Source of the DNA: Campylorhamphus procurvoides
Lineage: Eukaryota > Chordata > Aves > Passeriformes > Dendrocolaptidae
Length of the DNA: 64,000 bases
Direction of reading: 5' to 3'
Assembly (NCBI GenBank): GCA_013396655.1
Contig: WBMV01002681.1
Span: 2,356,001-2,420,000, forward strand
Part shown: positions 25,901 through 41,100 of the stretch, piece after piece
Layout of the letters: each line of letters opens with the position of its first letter
Position numbering within the stretch: the stretch's first letter is position 1
Position numbers and translations under genes: made by a program
The notes under the pieces: generated by a model
What the model was told of the DNA's origin: nothing
Database searches by the model: none
What the model saw: only the letters and a program-made list of their open reading frames with translations

Positions 25901-28900
25901 TAAATTCCTCAAAATCAGGAAAATTAATAAAGAACACACAATGAAACATAGGGAAGTACACAGATTCCCTCAGAGGGACTGAAGTCTTAAATGCACTTTT
26001 GATATAATCACTTGAGCTTATGCAGGAACTAGTAGTTTTGCATGGATCTGCCACTAGACAGGGATATTGACCTGCCTAATGCTTTCAAACAACTCCCACG
26101 TGGTAGCACAGACTCAGCTCCTTTGTATATGGAATCTTTTTTCTAGGAAATCTTTACTATGAAAACACCTGGCACACAAAATTCTGCTTAGGCCTACAAA
26201 ACTTGAAAAAGGATCTAACAAGCAAAATACTTTAGGCAAGGTAAACTCTTCTGCCAAACTGAAGATATTAAGGGAAAAAAGATGCAGAAATAAGCTTAAT
26301 TTTTTGCCTGGATGTCTTTTTTTCTTAAAAACCTTAAAGAAAATGCTAAACAAAATTTATGAATTACAATGAAAAAGTAATTACCAACTTTTTGCCTGAA
26401 AACCAAAGTAATATTTTTCAATTCAAACAAGCATGGATATTCATATTTGATATTTATTAAAATATGTATATAAAATACAATATAAATATATACAAAAAAA
26501 TGGAGAACTGGTCTTAGAGACCAAAACCTACAAATGGTTAACTGCATTGTTAAATGACCATGCACTATCCACATTTAATTTCCTACTATAATAACATTTT
26601 CTCATTCTCTTTATTTCTGTCTTGTTTAACATGGATGATTAATACAGAGGCACTTGTGTCACGAATACAATACCTGAGCTTCTGGTGAAAGCTGCTTTTC
26701 TCTTTCCTGCAAGGACATTTTACAGTAAGATTGTAATGCCAAGTAGTTTTTCCGTTTCCATTTTCTGTCTAACCTGTCCGCATGCTGTTTACAATAAGCA
26801 AAAAAAGGGTCAGCTATATCCTGTTTCAGAGAAAACAAAGGGGAAGGAACGAAAATAAAGTAAGACATACACGGCCAAAAGGCTCTAAACAGCACAAACA
26901 TTCTGGCAATCAGTTCGTATGTTCAAATGTACATGTTTTTAAAATAAGTGTGTTTCTAAACCAATTTTGTCATGTTGACACAATTTACAATACAAGGTGC
27001 TTTTCCATTATGACCCTAAATGTTCTTAAATGCATTAACTATTTAACTCTCTACTGTTCAATCGCTGCACTATTTTTGCATTTCCAGAAAAAAAAATAAA
27101 TTTCTAAGTACAAGTCCCTTCAACACGTATTGTTAATTTCCTGTTGCTTCACTGTGCCTTATACACTATATCCTACAAGAGCCTAACAATTCTTAGTAAT
27201 ATCTAAGGCAATATATTTGTTTTCTCCAACGTTCTTCCAACTGTTTTGGTCGTTATACCCTCACATGATTTATCATCTCTCAGATGATCTTTTTGCTTTT
27301 CCATTTTTCACTGTTCATTCCATCAGATCTACAGATCATCATGGCTGCAAGTTTATAGCAACTTTCAGCACCTGCAAAACTTGCAAGCAGACTACAAGTA
27401 TCTAAGCCATGAGCAGATATGGTTTGAGTACATTTCTATGTCAGTATATTTTCAAAAGTGTAGAAACATCGTCATAAAGCTATGAACTAAGAAGAAAAAC
27501 TTAAAGCAGTCTTCCTTCACAAAGTAATACAAACATTAATAAATTATTTGCCTATAAAATTTTCCAATAAAATCTACACAGACTTTCCTTACAAGTACAT
27601 TTTATTTTGATTTAGATTTTCACAGTATGCAACAGCTTACTTCCAAAAATTAGCAGCCCCCTCGAATAAGATGGCATGAGGCCTTGATTAAAAATGTTTT
27701 GATTACAGAAAACATGCAACAAAATTTTAAGGTGGAAAGGCAAGTAAATGCATAAAGTAAATCATATGTCTAGAAGAAATTCACAGAGTGTTTGAAGAAT
27801 CAACCTTACACATCATTTATAAAGGACAGCAACAATGAGACAATGCGCTATCTTCCTATTTATCAGTCTAACAGAAGAAATATCTTGTGATTCCTTTATG
27901 ATTCCCTTAGTGGTCCACTGTTTTCAGAAAAAAAAGTGCCAAGATCAGCAGTGCAAGTAACGCTTGTATTTGTGTTACCTGTGGTACTTCCTAAGGCAAT
28001 AAGTTATATTGAGCAGCTATGAACATGACAGGTTTAATCCAAATGATACATATCAAGATCAAATTGGGCAATCTAAATGTACCCAAACTGTAAAAATGAA
28101 TCAGGAAGTAGGAGCTTCAAATCTAAATTGCTTTAGATCATATTACAGGGAAAAACTGTTAAGAACAGATATTAAGGAGTTATCAGTAGGTTATAAATAT
28201 TTTTCATTCTGATTCCCAAGATTAATGTTGCCACAAGAAAAGGCATGCATCTGTACTGCAATTTGAAGACAATACTGGAACACATGCATGAAAAAGATGA
28301 TGCTAGAAATGTAGTTAGTTTCTCAAGACTCCTATTTGGTATGAAACAAAGAGTACTATGCTACACAAACAGCTAGGTAAGTATGTCACCCTAGGTGAAG
28401 TTCCAGAAATAGAGTTAGAATTCATGTCTATTAAACCAACTTTTGTGTTAGCCTTCTCTATCCTTTTTTCCAGTCAGTTTCAAAAGGCTGGACAATTTGA
28501 TGAACAAAGAGCTCTCCATGTTCAGTCCCCTTACTCAGCGTAGGCTTTGTTACCTATTCACAAAAACTTTGCTCAGGCTCTGTGAACAAAAAAGCCACAA
28601 TTTCAAGTTGTCTTCATAAACTTTCAATAGAGCTCTTTTATTCTATCCTTTCCATAGCTACCTCTTCTGCTGCTGCTTCTGAGAGGAGGCCTTCCTTCTG
28701 CGCACAGGTCACGTGGAAATAAGCTCTGCACATCCCAGCATCACAACTAATGCACACACCAGTTCTGGCGAAACGAGGATCTTCACAAAAACTGCATTCC
28801 TTTATTGAGAAGAACGGAAAATGGCACAGCAAATATTTCAGATGCATTTTGATAATTTACATCTAACATATAAAAAACAAACTGGTAGGTCACTCCTGTG

Positions 28901-29125
28901 TGGTACAGAAACCAAGTATGCTCCCAACTGTTGACACTACTTAAAGTTTCATGCTTTCTCAACCCCACTACTGATTTCATTTTCAACAAGCAATGGTAAA
29001 GTGCTTAAATAAGCCAATGGCCCATTGGATAAATTTTTATATGAACCTTCATGTCTCACATTCCCCTTCGGAGAAACAACTAAATACCACCCAAGCAATT
29101 CTAGCACAATTGATTATATAAGGTG

Positions 29126-29157
<32 letters not shown>

Positions 29158-32100
29158 TACAAAGTATGATAATATGGTATCGTAAAAAACACTACTCCTC
29201 AGTAAATGTTCAAATGTTCAAAAAGTTCAGAGGGCAAACAACAAAAAAGCAGTACTCCAGACTGAAAAACATAGATAATTATGTAGATTTCTTTTGATAA
29301 GCAATGACTGAGGAGTAAATGTGCAACAATGCAGAAAAAAATACTCAAAAATCATAAATATAAGTAAAGAAGGTTGTGGTTCACTTAATTAAGGCACTAT
29401 GGCTTCCGCTGTGTGCATTCTAGGCACGGTCATTTGCAACACAGCAAACTGACGTCCCCTAATGTGACCTGGAAGAAAACAACAAACTTATTTTTCAGTC
29501 AGATCAATTCATACCAAACAGCTGTGTCAGCAAGCTAGAGGGATGAGCACATAAGAAGGAAATGGGAACATGGGCTGCTTAAGCAGTGTTGCTATCCACT
29601 GCATAAAGATGACCTAAAAGTATACAGGCACGCATTTTTTAGTCTCTGACTCATTCAATAGAGAGCAAAGCTGTGTATCACCTACAGAAAGCATTTCCAT
29701 GCAGAAAGTTAAACAACAGAAAGGAATGGCAAGGAAAATCCAGTGACTGAAGAATCTCACAACACCACATGAACTATAGTAGAAGGGCACCCTTTAGATA
29801 CATAGCTGTAGCATGTAACAGATAAGAAATTAAGTAAAATAGGCTATTATATAGACTATTATATTAAGGTGGTTTTGGATGAGGAAATTTAGCTAAGTAA
29901 GCTGTGACTTTCATACTTGATATAGCAAACAGCATTTACAGCTTTCCAAGAGTAATAAGTCCTCACTTGTACAGTTCACTTTCACCTTACTCACAGCAAG
30001 AAAAGATGCCCAAACTGTTTGCCCTGTTCCTATACATCACCTATGTTATTAAAAACAAAGTGCATGACTCATTGCAACAACAGTTTGCAGGGTCTGGTGT
30101 GCTTGCTCCAGACTTTTTTTATACAAACATTTCTAAACAAAGCTAAATGCCTTAGCAGCCCCATGCTCCTGATACAGGTATGATGTATATGGACAGTCCA
30201 AAGTGTTTTAAATTATTCTATATATTGTATGTATTTCTAAAAATGCATTATATATTTTCTTTTAGTATTCAATTAACAAATTGACATTCCAAAAAATGAA
30301 ACTGACTTTGCAGAAATGAAGCATTAGAGCTCCAGACATACAACCACCTTCCCTCACATTAGCCTGACAGATACGGTTTCTCCACACTCTCTACATTAGC
30401 CATAGAAACAGCATTTAGCAAATTACTGAGTGCTGTCCTCTGCCTATTGCAATGGTTTTCTGTATGGTTTGTTCATGATCACTTTTTATCTGGGTTGAAA
30501 ACATTTACACGTAAAACCATTTTAATTTTAGAGACATTTTTTGGTTCAAGGTGAGGGTCTCATGTTGCTTTGGATTTTTAAATACTGCATTGTAGCAACT
30601 TTTTTGTATGCATTATAGCTTATATATGGACTATAAAGTCTATACTTACTGAATGTACATCCGCCCTTTTCTTAATCAACTTAACCTCCCATTTCTCATC
30701 CCATAAATTCTCTTCACTTTCCATCCACATTTTGTCAACCTGCCACTAACTGAATTTAAAAGAAATTAGTACCCGTGTTAAAAATAGGGAAATGGAGGGA
30801 AAACAGTGACACGAATCATGGAGAACAGTGGCAAACAGAGAGGGAGGGAAGACCAATGGTGTAACAACCATGAACAAACTTTATCTCATTTTTAGACTTG
30901 AACCTCAGTGCAATTGCTTTAAAAAATTCAAGTTGGAAAGATGCATGTTATTCTATTATATATAAAAGCATAAAATAAGGCTACTCATTGGCACTACAAC
31001 TTACCTTTGCACCATACTTGGAATAATTCATTTCTGTTAGTGTTACTGGCCGCAGCTTGTCAATATCTCCAAATGCCACTCCTGGAACATAGAGGGCACA
31101 AACAATATGGACCCACCTAAAACAGCAGATAAAATCAGGTTACTGCTATTAACATTTCAATCTTATATTATACTCACCATCTGCAGATTTCAAAGTGCCC
31201 TGTAAATGTTGCAGACGCATGAAGAAATGTGTTTGAAGGAAAGCACATTGGAAGTAAGGAAAGAGTGCCTATCTGGAATTCAGCAGTTCAGCAGACACTG
31301 AGCCACAGACTAAGTCCTTTCAAAGCTACTGGGATTGCTCTGCCTGTCTGGATCCAGGGTTGGGCTACCATCACCCTTCTGTTCTGATGTGCTCTCACAT
31401 GGGGCTCCACGTGTTTTTCATGCAAAAAGAAAAGTATATGAAGATTTTGATATTACTTAGAAAGCTAAGGCAGACAGACATTTTCATGACGGGGCAGGAG
31501 GTAGGAAGGGGAAGAACAAAATTATATAGGTAGTCACAGCAACTCCAAACTCTGGGCATATAGTTATGAAGTACTTACAACACAGCATCAGAGTTTGCAC
31601 TGTTAGTATCACCAAAAATAACTAGTTTTAAGCAACATGAACAAGACCTGCATTCAGTAATAATCACATCTGGGTAGTATCATACAAAGGCCTATCTGAA
31701 ACTCAAGTGAAGACACTGTTATACTCAGCTGTACCCTTCTTCACTGGCCATAAAAAAACTTCAGCCCAGAGAAGAAGAAAATGAGACAGCAAGAATCTGG
31801 ACTTCAATGTCTAGTAATTTAATACCACACAAAGGTAAAGGCTTCAGCCTCAAGTCTGTCTTTGACAGACATCCTTCTAATCTCCTCAAACTCTTAGCTA
31901 CCAAAAGAGAGCCTTGCAGCAGAAGACCAATTGTCTTTTTTTTTTCATGTAATGAACACATTTTAAAAGATCCAACTCTCATTGTGACAAACCTTCAGCC
32001 AGGGACAAACTCAAAATCTGTTTTACACAGTATGCATGACCCAAATTAACTGAGACAAACTACTTAAAATAATCTTTCAGTTTTATCAAAATTCACAAAC

Positions 32101-35100
32101 TATTTGCTACTCCTTGCTAAGACACCAAGTGGAAGCAAGCTGTGATAGACAGGTCAAGACTGCTACTTTTTGTTATCTTAGAATATTCAAAAAAATGGCC
32201 TTACACTTGCAGAGATATGTAGCTATCACTTTGAACCTATGAACTCCTACATGACATGGAATACAGCCAGGGACTTCAGACATAACAGAACTGAAATATC
32301 CTGGTTTTGACCCTTGGCAAGTATGTTAATTCAGCGCTTTACGATCTTACCAGTCATTAATGTTTAACAGTAAATATATCACTAGTGAAAACTAAAACTC
32401 TGTTCTGTTCTAATCAAATAATAGAATCTACTCTCTGTAATCAAAGAAGACACAGGATGATACGAGAAGCACTTCTTCCCGTAGCTCTTTCACTTGGCAT
32501 TCAGTACAGACCTGTTACCACCTAGTTAAATCCATATCCATGCTGCTGTGCACTTTTATTCCCAATCTTTTACCACTGTTTAGCCTTTTACCACTGTTTA
32601 GCCTTTTACCACTGTTTATCTCTTCTCCCTTCTCTTTCCTTTGAAAGTCAATTTAAAAAAAAAATTAATTAGACCAGAGCAATAACATCCTGAATTCAGG
32701 TGCACTTAAAAATGCATGTTTATTAACCTGTTATTAAACTAGCCTTTTACAGATGAGAGAAATACTGAAGCTGATGGTTATGCTATTCAGGAGCTACACG
32801 TAACCCTGATTTCCCATGTTTCCCAAAGCAGTACATCAATATTCTTTAGACCTACGATGCTGGAATTTATCACAATCATATTTATTTAGTTTCATGTTAA
32901 TTATTTATGAATCATATATCCAAACAAATTCAAAAAAAGCAAAATAGGAAAGGTTCAGTAGCAAGCTCAAAATCACACATATCTTCCAGCCTTGGTGGAC
33001 AGATTATTTATTTAGCATTTTCCCTCAAAAAAAGTCCAAGATACTAAGTGGAAAACAGAAAAATCACAGTAACAGTAAGAAAGTAACAGTAAGAAACTAC
33101 TTAGAAGCCATTAAGTCACTTCCCTCTGCAAGAAATTTCTCAGTAAACCAATAAGCCACAACACTGACTGATCCATAGTATCGTATCTGACAAGACTTTT
33201 CACCTGTGTATTTGAAAACAAATTTTTACTCTACAGTTAAATTACTCAGGTTTGAGATGTTAAGTGGTAAATTCCCTTTAAAACACAAAAACTTCAAATG
33301 AGAACAATGCATATCCTAAATACACATTTACATGCAAAAACTGCACTGCTCGTCTTTAAAGATTTTACTCCTGCTCTTCACGTCCACAAAATTATTTGCT
33401 CACAGCACTGTAACTATTGGAAGATGCAAAGAAAATTTAAAGATGAGTTACAACCTTATCTTTAAATAACATAGTACAAAAATGACAGCCTGCCAGCTGC
33501 CAGAGAACAAGCTGAGATACTCAAGTTCTCTGCCAAACTTCTTGCTGCTCAGAAAAGGAGTACAGCTCATCATGGGTTTTATTACAGTATAAACGCTCCA
33601 ACATGCCAGCACAACCCCTTAAGTTAATACAACGTTATATGCAAAAAATAAGATTCTTCTTCTTAGTATATGAAAAGCACTTCTTCCTGTCTAACTCCCC
33701 ACTGAAACAATGGTGGCACCAGATACTCCCGTGGGGGAGCAAGGGAGCACTGGGTACCACCTCCGCCCTTCCATGTTGTATCCAGAAGCGGTAATAGCTA
33801 GGCGTATATCACTATCATACCTTTATGAAATGTTCTTCTACAAGAAAAAGCGTACGTATTTGCTATGTCTATTTTGGTAAATACTATGCATTTACTAAAA
33901 TAAATACCTTATTTAAATGAGTATATTCTACTTGTTTTCAGAAGGAAATGTAAACTTTTTTTTTAAAAGCAAAATATTATATGCAGAATGAGACCTGTAA
34001 CCTTGACTTAAAGAGACTGCTTGTTTGTAAATAAAAAACCCTGAATTCTGTAGGGCTTCTTTTCTATCCTCTTCCCTAAGATATTTAATATAGAACAAAT
34101 CTTTATAAACTGAAGTTGCATATCTCTACAATTACTATTCTTAACAAAAATCCAAGGGTCTGGTTGGAGATTTTTGATAGTAAGTTTTAATACAGCCTCC
34201 TGAATGTACTCTCCAAAGTTCAATATAAAGATACACATCTTCTACAAGCAGCTGCTTTCTCAATTTAATTTGCACAATTTTTTCATGCTCCACTGGTGTA
34301 TTAAATGCTGCTGCACTCGGTAGGAGTTTATCTATGATAAACCCAACAGTTGGCTGCTTCCTTCATGCTGACCTTCTCAAAATGTTTTAGTACATGTCAC
34401 CCAAGTGTTGCAGTATTATAGATTTAAACTGCCATTTCAGTGATTGGCACACAAATGCCCCATTTCTTTAACCACCTATATGCGAACTCACACCTGAATC
34501 TTTATTAAAAAACATACACAAGTCAGTCAAGTTCACAGCTGAAGAAGTTTCAGCTGCTTTTAACACCAGTTCTAAATATTTTCCTGCTCATTTATTTAGC
34601 TGCACATGTTTTAGAAGCTTCTAATTAAGACAAATTGGGTAATCAAAGAAGAATAATCTTCCTTGTTGCTTTACCATCCATTTAGCTTGGAGCAATGATG
34701 ACAGATGTTGATTAGGGAAGAAGAAAAACTCCGTACCAAAACAAGGACAGAATTTATATTTTTGGATAATAGCATTTTGAGCAGTAAAATTTCATAAATT
34801 CATATTTATACTTGTGAAACTGAGAGGTTAATGTGAAAAGGCTTCTGCTGACAAATTAAGCACCTCCTTATTCTATGATTCACCTTTCATGCAGGAAGAG
34901 AGAAATTATTCTAACTTGATTATGAAGAGTAACTGAATAGGTCTGGTTTGTGTAACTTCCAGCACTGATGCATATGAAGAATCTATTTTAAAAAGATGGT
35001 AAGGCAATGAAGAGCAATGGTGAGTTAAAGGAATCAGTTATTCAGTGGTTTCTATCCGCTAATATTTCAAGAAAAAAGCACGAATAGGGTTGTAGTTTAC

Positions 35101-38100
35101 TGAGTACAATGAAAAGGTAACAGCTACTGCTCCGAGACACTACTTCTCATCTACAGTGCCCCCTCCACCCTTCAGAATTCAGATCTGTAAGTAAATAATA
35201 AAAAGAGAGTACAAGAATTTTCACGTATTAGTAATGTGAATTAGTGATTAGCAATCCGCATTTGTTTTCTTCTACTACATAAACTCTATTCATCTGAGGC
35301 AAGGAATTTATCCATGATAGTAATATCAAACTATCAAGCAGGTAAAGATACAATAATAATAATAAATTATTGTGATAACATCCACAATCACCAAGGCAGG
35401 CAGGTGCTTCAGCACAACCAATGTCACAAAGAAAATACTTCCAGGTTAACCAAAAGCATAACACCATTTTACAAGAAGAAATTTAAGCAATTTTTTTAAA
35501 TGTTGGCTCTAGTTTCAAGTAGGGTTATATGAGAAATCACACATATAATGCTTAAATTGTTTACAGAACACAGGAATAAAAAGGTTGAAGTAAAATTTGC
35601 CATGTGATATCGAGTCTCATGTTTCCTGGTACACAACTGGCTTTTGGTCTTTAAGAAAGTTTCTTTTTTTCTTATAGAAGCAGTAAACCAGAAAACAACT
35701 GAAAAAAGCACAATTAGCTTAATTGTGTAAAAGCTTTATAAGGGAGATGCACAAACACTCTTGAACCTAATACAGACCAGAAACCAATGGTCCGAACCCC
35801 ACAAGCATTAAACAAAAAGCACTACTTCCCTTGTGGTCTCAAAATTATTCGCTACAAATCCTGACTCACTGGTGTGTCTTTTTTTTAAAGCTTATGTCAA
35901 GCCCAGTATCTGAAAGCTTTGTTTACTACCACACATCTGCAATTTATACAGTCATAAAATGTTTGGAAAAAGAACTTAGTTGTCATGCTCTATAAAAAAA
36001 AAAGAGAACCAAACAAAACCATGCAGCAAAACCCAGGAGCATTAGCCATAAATCAGACATCACTGATAATCTAGCACCCTCCTTTATTACAGAGAACTAG
36101 TTATTACTATTTACGCCTTATTTACCAAATGTGACAGGAATGTATTACATTAGACCTGAATTCCATCCTAAGCAGCCCACCTCTGGTTGGAAATTATCAG
36201 AAGCAAAGTATATTCTCAACAATCAGTAATATAATTTTTATACTTCAAAATAATCATAGTACACTGGGTCTGTCTGAATACCTTTAGCATAACTTCAACA
36301 TAATTTCGTTGTGTTACTTTTTCCCATTGCCTGGCATTACTGACTCAGCGCTTTGCAGTCCTAGAAAAAAAACCTCCTCCCACTTACGTCATGCCTGAAA
36401 GTCAATGGACTTGAGCAGAGTCTGTATACGGTTTAAGTTATGCAACTGTGACCTACAGGAACAGACTAGGGAACTGTCTCCTATAGGAACAAACACAATT
36501 TTTTAAATGTAAGATGAAATCAAATTCAAAACATGACTTATTCAGTCTCACCTGCCTGCATCAGTCTCCTTGAAGATCCCATCCTGGTTGGGACACAATT
36601 CACAACTAGGTGTGACACCACATTTGCATGCATCACAAAACCAAGGCTCTGTGGAATTTTCTGAAGCTGAACTCATTATAGAGTCACTCTCTCCATCAAC
36701 ACCATAGCAACCTACACATAGGATAAATCAATAGAAGATCAATATAAGAAAAGGCAATTGCAGAGGTAGACACTTGCCAGTCATGACTTCAGGAGGAAAC
36801 ACATACATAGAGATTCAGGGGAATGATTCTCAGAAAAATCCTGACAAACCCAAAAAAGCTTACAGAATTTTTGAAAATATTATCATTAGTGCAGAATTTG
36901 CATTTTGAAGATATTTTAATTCTAAGAAGTAATCTATTTTAAGTGACTGTCTTAGATTACAACTTAAAAACAAGAAGAAAAAGACTATATCACTTAATTC
37001 TTCTACCAACACCTGATGTTCTTCCAGAAACCAAGAAAACAAGAGTTAAAGTGACCAACAAAGACTGAGAAAAACTCAAGGCACTTTTTGAAGTAAAGAA
37101 ATGTATTTCATGTTAAATGCAACAAGCTCTTCCCCCTGAAAATGACAATTTTTTTTTGAGAGAAGGAGAGGGTGCTTGGTTTGTTTTCTTCCCTAGCGGT
37201 TCATTATGTCAGTAGAATCCAGTCAACAAATATGCACTCCACTTTTCCACTTTGCATTCAGTATCCAAATCAACAACAAGAGAATATACACATGAAATAA
37301 AATATACTATTTGCCTACTTCGAGTTGTCGGACTGAGCTTAAAAACCCTTCTGCAACTTCAAAACCAAAGTATAGTTTGTGTAGCACAGATTGACATTAC
37401 AGATACACCACACTGGTGAAGAATTTATGGGTTTTTTAAGCACTGTCATTTGTACCTGGTTTTAAATTATGACTAGACTCAGTCATTCAGTTTCTCCATT
37501 CCTCTTCAGTACATCCACTGTAATCTTTATGATTGTTAAGGTGCCTATGCATGCCTAATTACCACAAATTTAGAAAAACAGCATTTTTAAAGTGATTTAG
37601 AAGCTTGTTAATTCTATTTTGTGTAAGAGTAAGAGCTATTGAAAATGACAAAAAGGAAAATCTTAATCACCAGAAAACTGTATTTTTGCATATCCCACAT
37701 TTTGAACATTTACCTGCTATTCAGAAAGAGAAAAAATATTTAATTGTCAACACTTATAACATAGTAGAGACTTCACTAAAAAAATTAAATTCAGCTATTT
37801 GTCAAATACAGTGATCAAGTCAACATTAGCGCTTTCAGAGCTGTTAAATTATTGAATTCTGCTATTAAATAGCAACATGATTTGTTACTTTATTTCATTA
37901 CCCACTGGCTGTAATAAAATAGCAACAGTGCTCTAATTCCCCCTGCGACAGAGCTCCGAGTGAACGAAACTACATTCCCAAAATAAACAATGCTATAGGA
38001 ATCCTTTAAGAAATATAGTCTTTCATTGCAGAATGAGGCTCATCAATAAGAATTAAAATAATATAGAATATGTCTTTTCATTATAAAAAGTACTCTGGAA

Positions 38101-41100
38101 TGAAAGAATAAGTAACATGAAGAAGTGCACTCACAGACAAATTTCACTAGGGTTGTACAAGATCACATAGATCACACATAAGGTAACTCCGTCTTCTTTA
38201 TAATGTGATGTCAGTTTTAAGCAGCATTCCAGAATAATTTATTTTTTTTTAAGTTGTAATAACACAATCTTGAACACAGGTCAGTAAATCTCCTTTTCAG
38301 CAACAACACTGATGTACAAATACACAGTCCATTGACATCAGAGTTGATGAATCATTAACCTTGTAATAATTCCTCCAGACTTCCATACATATCAACATTT
38401 TCTTAAAAGTACTTACTAAAAATTTCTTTACGTTACAGAAGCAGTCATACCGTCCTTGATCTACTTGGCAAAATAATATCGGTTTCTTTCAAACACTGAT
38501 ACCTCTTCGGCAATCAAAAGTTATTAGATTTCCTTTTGGTTTGTTAAGTGATAACAGAAACCAAAGGAGAGATCAAATTTCATCAATGCAATATCCATAC
38601 AGATAATACAAATCTGCTCAACAGCTGTAATCCTGAACTGTCTGTAAAGCTACAAACAGTAAGTAGGGTGACACATCTTGCTTGTGATTTTGACACCAAA
38701 AATTATTATGTAAAAGAAGAGAATTAAATTCCTTCAAAAAACTAGCAGTGAAAGTTCCTTGCAGGCCAAAAATACACAGTGAAGCAAAAAATTCCTAGTA
38801 GCTCAATTTTAAATAATAAAACTTTTCCAATTCAAAACCAGCAAAAGAGAGCAAAAAATATTCAACAGCAAAATATACTTGTCCTGACTTAAAGAATGAC
38901 ATCTAGCACAATCATGGTATCATTTAAGATTTAGATGCCAAGTGTGTGTACAGCAGCAGATTTAATGTTTGTTTTTCAGATGTACAAGGAACAAAACCCC
39001 CCTTCCTATCACTTCAATTGAGATAGAAAGGCAAAAGCACTTTCGGAACAAAATCCTATTGTAGAAATATATCCATTTTGCTAAAACTTTTAGTTTTATT
39101 CCAAGTGTATTTGAAACTATGAAATTTCAAACCATTACAGCATTCACCTGGGATGTGAGTCTGAAGTCTCTGCCCAGTCAAAAACAGACCAAGCACATTA
39201 ATCTATTCTCCCATAACCACTGCTCTCATCACGTGTTAGTTATTCCACAATTAATAACTCAGCCTCTTCTGCGAGTTGCAACACTTCTATATATGAACAC
39301 AGTATTTATTGTACTAGATGTCTACTAATACTGCAGCCAAACTGCAGCAGGTCAAAATTGTTCCAACATATTGAGAAACAAAAAAACTTCATTAGTTTAC
39401 ATTTTTCAAGAAATGGAAATCTACTTTCTGAGTTTTGACTAGCAACCATAACAAAAACACAATTTCTCAATATTCTGACTTTATTTCTTCTCGTTACCAC
39501 AAGTTGCAATACAAACTGCCAGCAAAAAACTAGTTTGGTCAGATTAACATCACATTTTTAAAAACCAGAATGGTATATACATGTTGCCAAAATTTAGAAT
39601 TGTAGATAAACAGATTATCAAATACATTCCAGCAAGAAGATGCAATTAATTAACGTTAATGAAAAAGATGAACTCCGCACTTTCAGCAGCTTTCACTTTC
39701 CAATTTCAAGTACCTTTACAATTATCATGTTAAAGGATTAATATTTTCCTTATTTCCCCTTTGAAACTAGGGAAAAAAGGTGTTTTCTACAGCATGCTTT
39801 CAATTGACTTTTTTTGTGTTAATGAGATCTGCAGTACAAAAGGCACTTGATAAAAAATCTAAATGCATTTTTGTCCAAATCTGTCTACAAAGTTAAAATA
39901 CAGAGACGAAGAATTTCAATGTTTTAAAAATAGTTGTATTTTCATATTCTTACCACAGTAGTATTTTTTCATCTATAACAGACAATTACCTCTCTAAATA
40001 TATAATTTCAGGATCTTTAAATATGCTGAGTATAGCAAAGGTTCAACTTACTATCTGCTTTCTCTTACTATGTTGAAAAAAATTACTTTGGTCCATTTAC
40101 CAAAAATTTTAAAAAGCATTATTTTTATGACTCATTAAAATGCATAGAAATGCAGATATGAACCTGCTGCTTGGTAAATCATTACATTCTAGTATTAAAA
40201 AGCTATGCTGGTGATCAAATAAAAGTTGTTCAATACCACTTTTCTGTATGAATTATTGGGAATTGCTGGAGTCAGAACAGAAAGCAACCTAAGGCCTTGT
40301 TGCAAGTAAAAGCATCAGAAGGTAATCTTTAAATTCTTTCTAAAAGCACCACAGTTGTACAGATAGTGTGACTTAAGGTTTGAAAGGACAACAGAGGAAC
40401 AGATGCATAACTTGTAAAGGACACATTTAGTTCTAGCTATTATTGCACCTCTGATCTATTTGGCATTAAGTCAACCTCCCACCTCTTTGACTTGAAAATA
40501 TGTTGAAGAAAATCAAATAACTTTTAAACACTTTACTTAAAATGCATGCTGCCTTTCCTTAATGCTCACAAAAGCTCTGAAGTTTGGATCTTCAGAATAC
40601 CCTAAAAGCACCTTTTCAACTAAAGTTCATAAATCCTCATGTTTCTATACTCCTAGATTACTGTATCGTTAACTCCATGCCTGCCACCTCTTTGAACGCC
40701 TCTAACACTAAACGATAAAACCAGTTTAGTATAATACTAACCTATGAATTTAAACACATCAAAGCAAAGAAGTTAAAATTCTCACAACATTTACTGTTCC
40801 ACTAATAGCATCTATATATTACAATTATGGCCAAGTTGTCTACTGAGTGTATGCCATAATATACAGAAAACAAAATTTTTTATTCCCCAATTTTAAAGTC
40901 ATTGTACTCTGTCAATAGCTTATTTTTCATGTGGTTGTCAATAAAATGAAATGAAATTGCAAACACTTTAAAATGCTACCATTAAAACAATCGCTCTGAA
41001 ATTTATATGACTGAGGGAAACTGGAAGATAGACCCAAGTGTTGCCTTGGCTGTTTCTCCATTTCTCTGGGAGGGTAACCTTTTGCCAAACAGGGTATCTG

